64,000 nucleotides of DNA from Nostoc flagelliforme FACHB-838 (lineage in GTDB: Bacteria; Cyanobacteriota; Cyanobacteriia; Cyanobacteriales; Nostocaceae). The stretch spans positions 223,125 to 287,124 of the forward strand of contig NZ_JACJSI010000001.1 of NCBI RefSeq assembly GCF_014698065.1, read 5' to 3'. Below are positions 59,701 through 64,000 of the stretch, piece after piece. Each line of letters opens with the position of its first letter. Positions within the stretch are counted from its first letter, which is position 1. The notes under the pieces were generated by a model. The model did no database searches. It worked only from the letters and a program-made list of their open reading frames with translations, and had not been told where the DNA came from. The translations under genes were made by a program, and so were the position numbers.

Positions 59701-61175
59701 CGTACAGCGCGAATCACGGGGTTGTGAACTAATCGACTCAGGGCGTTATCTACTGCTAAATTAGCTTGAGATGCGATTAATGTACGTCCACCACGAAGGG
59801 CAATTTGATAGCAAATCTCCGCAATTACGGTAGTTTTACCAGTTCCTGGTGGCCCTTGGATGAGAACAAGATCCTTAGCGGCAAGTACCTTTTCGACTGC
59901 TGCTTTCTGTCCAGGATTTGCAGAAGATAATAACAAATCTTGTGGTTGAAGTTCAACAGTTGTTTTGATTTGTCTAGCTTGAGAAGCATCGAATAAAAAG
60001 TTACCCAAATATGGATTTTGGGTGTAACCATTATTTAAATCATCTAAAGCTTTTTTCTTACGCTGAATCTGCTGAATATCACCAACTGCCTCAAAACACA
60101 AAAATCCGGTATCTGGCAACTTATAACGCTCTGTTGCCATGAATTCAGCTAAGTCGCGTTCTAGTCTGAGGCTGATAATACAACGGTTGGGGTCAACTTC
60201 TTCAACAGTCCCTAATTGACGACCGCTAATCCAATTTTTGCCAACGGGAGCAGTTTCAAAAAGCTTCAAATCTTCATTTTTTGTGCGCCTTGCTCGTTCC
60301 CAAAAGTTTTCCACATCGAGAGAATTTTGATAAAACCCGTCAAGGGTGGCTGAAGCTACATTAATTTCAAAACTGATTCGTCTTTTGAAGTTATAGTTAT
60401 GACTTACATAACGCACGCAAAATTGGCGTGCTTTCGCAATTTTTTCCTCAATTTGCAAAAATGCTTTCCAAGCTTTAAGCTGCTCTTCTGTAGGCGCATT
60501 TTCGCCACAAACTGGCGCGGCTGCGATGCGTTTTAATGTTGCGGGTGGAATGTCGAGATGATGCTGATGATTAGGCAAAAGACGCAAGCGACAAGGTATA
60601 GCATAGCTGTCGGCGTGTCCCCGTGAGGGTTGTAACAACTGAGCCGACAGTATTTTTAAACCGTCGCGTCCATCTTTTTGTACAGCAGCTCTGAATCCTA
60701 ATGTTTTTCTCAGCTTCTCAAGTCTTGCAGGTAATGGAAAATCATCGGAGTCTGTTGCTATTGTCAAATCCCAGATTTCTTCTCTTGCTTCTTTCCCCGC
60801 GCCTTTGCGACGCACATAAAATAGAGAAGGCTTTTGACCAACACATTCCAACATTAACTTATTGGCGCGATCGCGCCGATCCCTAAATTCGGGATATGAT
60901 TTAAGAGCGCTTTCACCTTCAAGATGGCGGATAAAACTATCAATTGCTGAAGCTATAAACATATAGCCCCAATCTTCAGAGTTTGTTTTAGTTTTTGACG
61001 ATTTTGCTGTTAGTTTACTTACTGCTAGACGAATACGTTCTGCATCGGATTCTGAGATTGTACTGGTATGGCTTTTGACTACAATTTTGAGCTTTTCGCA
61101 AATTAATAATAGCTTTTTGCTATCGAAAGTTAATTCTTTTGCTAGTTCGTATATTCTGAGTTTGCCGTTGTTCAT
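56700..61175 (-). CDS. large SF1 helicase with N-terminal IF2-N-like domain and coiled-coil insert
   Basis: A 1491-residue intact protein. Residues 1-50 ([40 protein letters not shown]) look like the IF2-N domain of cyanobacterial translation factor IF-2. A middle domain of about 380 residues precedes Walker [13 protein letters not shown], near residue 440. Then come about 700 residues of mostly coiled coil, followed by motif II ([16 protein letters not shown], about 1195), [46 protein letters not shown] and [18 protein letters not shown]. This is the UPF1/DNA2-like SF1B layout with the two helicase cores split by the insert. The start is the methionine seven codons into the ORF. A paralogue truncated at the N-terminus sits with a PLD gene 8 kb away. 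A defence or RNA/DNA-quality role is inference. Confidence 0.85.
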   Translation of the reverse strand: MNNGKLRIYELAKELTFDSKKLLLICEKLKIVVKSHTSTISESDAERIRLAVSKLTAKSSKTKTNSEDWGYMFIASAIDSFIRHLEGESALKSYPEFRDRRDRANKLMLECVGQKPSLFYVRRKGAGKEAREEIWDLTIATDSDDFPLPARLEKLRKTLGFRAAVQKDGRDGLKILSAQLLQPSRGHADSYAIPCRLRLLPNHQHHLDIPPATLKRIAAAPVCGENAPTEEQLKAWKAFLQIEEKIAKARQFCVRYVSHNYNFKRRISFEINVASATLDGFYQNSLDVENFWERARRTKNEDLKLFETAPVGKNWISGRQLGTVEEVDPNRCIISLRLERDLAEFMATERYKLPDTGFLCFEAVGDIQQIQRKKKALDDLNNGYTQNPYLGNFLFDASQARQIKTTVELQPQDLLLSSANPGQKAAVEKVLAAKDLVLIQGPPGTGKTTVIAEICYQIALRGGRTLIASQANLAVDNALSRLVHNPVIRAVRKGRAEKVGEEGQPFLEDQVIGRWLENTAYDCENNLTQRLENIQTFSQLLASSQRFTAYFQAEEEFNQQQTKFNKNKLKVESDFKNQEKSYNEIVKRQNDVKSLIAGLENILNTAPNINWEAPEVADFLPLLKPYTENNSLVEEFLANVRQTIKYTNELGFVRPALGAFGLAVWLRETVATEIYGFKTALTSAQNASKAISEVAASVQIVQQNFASLNQLQPDYQKYLAKLQNIQQTIQIWENRKREIDYIISAVKEWKSTAPTLLYQTLKDCQQSGLPLTENLVDLPLGLLMFANTLKLPIVPKVYKINLPEWELLTKAIAYEIDGGFTDRRGKQHNFSYFLQQNFSQIPMVLSKSDRTQWQETYQQFNNYQLLNPKQRKLLVENTQVFLVRMQRTYGKSWEWNNIDSTLTQITQELLDTILANARQCVLKVKTETDQQLQHLQRQLNELQKNESQQQISITQAEAEKAQQDANLQLRRVINILQELNQQNIPAQLRILTEQYLATKSNIWEQPQEFSNQIHSWETSISQLEILISLLEPFAVLEMIKTSLYEHLSKVQQETETSLQQLQKLQISLRELEQKLQPQPSKNLIEERNWWLTEWHRIPDKFKPEKFANDLFNIELLRSIDISFQSWQQQLQKDEAYLNKYQNFVQDWIEKLRQPNERDHDDLRRIYLDNANVVGITCVQAANRGFSEEFKSFDVVIIDEVSKCTPPELLIPALKGKKLVMVGDHRQLPPMLDTSTIEEVAQTMGNSRDELQFLEESLFKSQFESADESIKQMLTTQYRMHPFIMGAINQFYDGKLESGILEPDTKRAHHLAGEIIQESQHLIWVKTPIENQFLEQRNGTSYFNTQEIDAIEHLCQQFETTWTSKVANGEPKKEIAVITFYGAQLRKIDERLQSELFPSLEIRTGTVDRFQGMERPVVIVSMVRNNSKGDVGFAKKPERVNVAFSRAQELLIIVGCHNLFTHQAGKVGSMYSEVSNIVNIHGGFVDVSRLLS

Positions 61176-61217
61176 CCAGTACTGCCTTTGCACACAAGGT
61201 TTTTATATTTTAGAATT

Positions 61218-61329
61218 CAATACGATTCAGTTAAGGCTAGTGCTGTTTGTCAAAGTCATTTTTTTAATTAACCGCAGAGACGCAGAGGACACAGAGAGAG
61301 AAGAAATAGAAGGAAAAATTGCTTAACTA
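61218..61329. repeat. second copy of the 112-bp MITE-like element, one end degraded
   Basis: It begins CAATACGATTCAGTTAAG (one change from the copy at 12808) and continues with that copy's interior in reverse orientation (CGCAGAGACGCAGAGGACAC). The far end keeps only GCTTAACT, next to the deacetylase-like gene. Confidence 0.75.
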
Positions 61330-61339
61330 AGCGGCTACA

Positions 61340-62257
61340 TCAAAGTTTATATTGATGGTAAACTTCGCTAGCGGCCCGATGCAATAGGGAGTGTCGCCAA
61401 ACTAAAGATTTCATATCATCAGCATAACCGCCACCAATGACGCAAGCGACAGGATAACCACTACTCATACAGGTACTCAAAACCTGCATTTCTCGGCGGA
61501 AAATGCCAGCATCAGTAAGGGCTAATTTGCCCAAGCGATCGCCTATATGAGGGTCAACACCTGCATCATAAAATACTAAATCTGGCTTGACTTTAGATAA
61601 TAAATCTGCTAAGTAATTCGCCAAGGTTTGTAAATAAGCATCATCCTCCATTCCCACTGGCAAAGGGACATCCAAATCGCTGTTTTGTTTAGTACCGGGA
61701 AAATTGACTTCGCAGTGCATGGAGAAAGTAAAAACGCTGTCGTCATCTTGGAATATAAAAGCGGTACCGTCTCCTTGATGGACATCCAAATCTACAATTA
61801 AGATTTTTTGGACGAGTCCAATTTTTTGTAAAACGCGACAGGCGATCGCTAAATCGTTGAAAATACAAAAACCAGACCCATAACTAGGAAAAGCATGATG
61901 AGTTCCACCAGCAGTATTACAAGCTAAACCTTGATTTAGTGCTAGTTTTGCAGTCAGTATTGTACCACCTACCGCTACACAGGTACGATTCGCTAATGCG
62001 GGACTCCAAGGCAAACCAATACGACGCTGTGCTTTGGGATCTAGGGTTCCTTCACAGTAAGCTTTAACGTAGTTTGGGGTATGGACTAACTCTATCAATT
62101 CTAAAGGCGGACGTTCGGGAGTGTGAAATTGTTCTTGATTGGCTACACCATCAGCTAACAGCAATTCGTAGAGTTGTCGGAACTTAGACATCGGGAAGCG
62201 ATGTCCTTCAGGTAAAGGAGCAATGTAATCTGGGTGGTAAACAATTGGCAAGTCCAT
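61340..62257 (-). CDS. histone-deacetylase-superfamily (arginase-fold) amidohydrolase
   Basis: A 305-residue class II HDAC-like protein of the AcuC/APAH group. Zinc and active-site motifs: NTAGGTHHAFPSYGSGFCIFNDLA near residue 110-135 (catalytic His pair), ILIVDLDVHQGDGTAF near 150 (Asp and His zinc ligands), FSMHCEVNFPG, and YDAGVDPHIGDRLGKLALT (third Asp region). Bacterial members deacetylate polyamines, small molecules or lysines; the substrate is unknown. N-terminal LPIVYHPDYIAPLPEGHRFPM is standard. Monocistronic. Confidence 0.9.
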   Translation of the reverse strand: MDLPIVYHPDYIAPLPEGHRFPMSKFRQLYELLLADGVANQEQFHTPERPPLELIELVHTPNYVKAYCEGTLDPKAQRRIGLPWSPALANRTCVAVGGTILTAKLALNQGLACNTAGGTHHAFPSYGSGFCIFNDLAIACRVLQKIGLVQKILIVDLDVHQGDGTAFIFQDDDSVFTFSMHCEVNFPGTKQNSDLDVPLPVGMEDDAYLQTLANYLADLLSKVKPDLVFYDAGVDPHIGDRLGKLALTDAGIFRREMQVLSTCMSSGYPVACVIGGGYADDMKSLVWRHSLLHRAASEVYHQYKL

Positions 62258-62359
62258 AATCCAGAAAATCTCAAGCAGCTAATCCGACAACTAACAAGGT
62301 AAAATTTAGCCATAATCACAGCAAAAATGCTGCTATCCTAAATCAAATTTAAAATTGAT

Positions 62360-63382
62360 ATGATTGAATGGATTACACCTATTGGATTTATTCTAGCTGG
62401 CTTACTAGCTGGAATAATTGGTGAAAAAGTTATCTTCAAAAAACTGGAAAGATTCGTTAATAATAAATGAATTGCCGGGGGTAATATTATATTCCATTCC
62501 CTGCACCGGATGACATTTATTTGGTTTGTCATTGCCGGTTTTTTTTGGGCAATTCTAAGTTCTCCTCTCAAGCCAGATATTGCGATCGTACTACAAAAAA
62601 TTCTGACGATCGCATTGCTGTATTCGGTAACGATAGTCCTAGCAAGATTGGCTGCTGGGTTTGTTAATTTATTTATTAGCAGAACAGAAGGTGTTCCCAC
62701 ATCACTAATTTCTAACCTTGCTAAGATTACTGTTTTAGTTTTGGGAACATTAATCATCTTGCAAACGCTGGGTGTTCAAATTACGCCAATAGTCACGACT
62801 TTAGGTATTGGTGGACTAGCAGTTGGTTTGGCACTTCAAGACACACTTGCAAATTTATTTTCTGGCTTTTACTTAGTTATTTCTAAACAAGTTAGAACCG
62901 GAGATTATGTAAAATTAGACGCTGGGCAAGAAGGATATGTTATAGATATTTCTTGGCGAAATACGACAATTAAAGAAATTTCAAATAATGTAGTCATTGT
63001 TCCCAATTCTAAATTGTCTTCTGCAATTTTCACAAACTATCATTTACCCGCAAAGGAAATTACTTTAACAATGGATGTGGGTGTAAGTTATGATAGCGAC
63101 TTAGAACAAGTTGAAAAAGTGACTGTAGAAGTAGCCAAAGAAGTCATGCAAGAAATTGCACCGGAATTAAAAGAAATCGAACCATATATTAGATTTCATA
63201 CTTTTAATGATTTTAGTATAGATTTTACGCTTTATATGCGCGTAAATGAATACTTTGATCAGCGTATTGGTAAACATCTATTTGTCAAAAAATTACATAA
63301 ACGCTATCAGCAAGCAGGAATTCAAATTCCTTTTCCGATTAGAGAAGTGTATAATATGCAAGATAATTCGGCTATAGAATAA
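62360..63382 (+). pseudogene. MscS-type mechanosensitive channel with in-frame TGA at codon 37
   Basis: The frame from ATG 62360 encodes a first hydrophobic helix (WITPIGFILAGLLAGIIGEKV), then KKLERFVNNK, a TGA, and continues unbroken as IAGGNIIFHSLHRM into the 290-residue frame starting at 62510. The larger part has two hydrophobic helices, the pore helix (TLGIGGLAVGLALQDTLANLFSGFYL) and the MscS beta domain (VKLDAGQEGYVIDISWRNTTIKEISNNVVIVPNSKL). Removing the stop gives a 340-residue protein. Translation from the ATG at 62510 would still give a channel core with fewer N-terminal helices, so activity is possible. Nonsense mutation or sequencing error. Confidence 0.75.
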
Positions 63383-63421
63383 GTAAGTCGGCGGGAAAAT
63401 TTATAAGTATGTAACGAAAAC

Positions 63422-64000
63422 TTAATCAGAGTAGTTAGAGTTAAATTTAATACGTTGTGTCCTATAATTTCCTCTTTCTCCTCTAGCTTGAACACCATCA
63501 ATTACTGCGTAAGCAAGAGCCAACTCGTCATCAAACATTCGTCCTGCTAGTTCATCCTTTTTGAGGTGCTGCCACTCCAATTCAATTGGATTCATTTCGG
63601 AGCAATATTTGGGCAGAAAGAAGATGTATAAACCCATGTGTTCCCACTTTGACCACATCTGTTGGACTTCTTGGCATCGATGTATTGGGCCATTGTCTTG
63701 CACAATTACCCTTATGCGTCCTAGTTCAGCGGCTTCGCCGGCTTCTTGCTCCATCATCTGGATATAAGATTTGCGATTAACCCCCCCAATCACCAAACCG
63801 TAAACAAAACTGATTAGAGGTTGAAAAAAACCAATAATGCTTAATCTTCGACCCCTACGCTTCGTCTGTTCTAAGCGTTTTTGCTCGCCTCGTTGGTAAT
63901 AGCTGTAACTTGGCTCACTCCATGCACAAAACCCTGATTCATCCAAATACTTGAGGTCTATTTCTCCGGTAGCAGCAAATAATTCCAACATATCTAAGTC
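63422..64000 (-). CDS. IS630-family transposase, partial (continues beyond the window)
   Basis: The C-terminal DDE half of an IS630/Tc1-type transposase: YLDESGFCAWSEPSYSYYQRG (first Asp), IRVIVQDNGPIHRCQEV (second Asp) and LPKYCSEMNPIELEWQHLKKDEL (Glu). The frame is open to the last base of the window, so the N-terminal HTH lies outside. Ends of the element cannot be set from here. It follows the mscS gene by 40 bp. Confidence 0.85.
   Translation of the reverse strand, partial: DLDMLELFAATGEIDLKYLDESGFCAWSEPSYSYYQRGEQKRLEQTKRRGRRLSIIGFFQPLISFVYGLVIGGVNRKSYIQMMEQEAGEAAELGRIRVIVQDNGPIHRCQEVQQMWSKWEHMGLYIFFLPKYCSEMNPIELEWQHLKKDELAGRMFDDELALAYAVIDGVQARGERGNYRTQRIKFNSNYSD

Overview
The window comes from a cyanobacterial chromosome, most likely a filamentous Nostocales strain. 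The reasons are the many HIP1 octamers (GCGATCGC), a specialised NDH-1 CO2-uptake operon (ndhF/ndhD/cup), phosphoribulokinase, a ferredoxin-NADP reductase with a CpcD-like phycobilisome-linker domain, cyanobacterial-type GshA, and dispersed palindromic and short tandem repeats typical of Nostoc relatives.

Layout. 1-4,700: CO2-uptake NDH-1 genes, then a DUF2236 gene broken by one stop codon. 4,700-5,900: fused and truncated remnants of Uma2-type and DUF262-type nuclease genes. 5,900-18,600: mostly housekeeping genes (hom, petH, prk, metK) plus a TauE-type permease, a pentapeptide-repeat protein, an alpha/beta hydrolase, a DUF1206 membrane protein, a glycoside-hydrolase-like protein and DUF2358.

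18,612-38,421: a 19.8-kb type V-K CRISPR-associated transposon (CAST). It carries terminal TnsB-site arrays ending in TGTACA, a TnsB-like catalytic-domain protein, tnsB, tnsC, tniQ, a defence-like cargo (SNF2/DUF3883 helicase, Phd/VapC toxin-antitoxin, a DUF1156-DUF499 remnant), two small regulators, cas12k, tracrRNA, a 14-repeat array and a separate homing guide. The guide matches the 3' end of a tRNA-Met(CAT) gene just outside the element. A cGTT PAM lies next to the match, and the transposon edge is exactly 63 bp from that PAM. The core genes are mostly broken: tnsB has two frameshifts, tniQ one, and cas12k is split by a 196-bp MITE with a 10-bp target duplication. Only tnsC is intact. A 42-bp two-half-site motif recurs upstream of the tnsB-side operon and between the regulator and cas12k, and looks like a common operator.

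38,463-64,000: tRNA-Met, a LysM/M23 peptidase, trmL, gshA, then a region of segmental duplication with three copies or pieces of a large SF1 helicase and a PLD-type partner (one helicase copy full length with an IF2-N-like domain), a broken Uma2 gene, a Na+/H+ antiporter, a 21-bp tandem repeat, DUF3124, a TrkA-type protein, a BASS transporter, a truncated NirK-like cupredoxin, a histone-deacetylase-like protein, an mscS gene with an in-frame TGA, and a partial IS630-type transposase.

All assignments come from reading the sequence and remembered family features. No database search was run.
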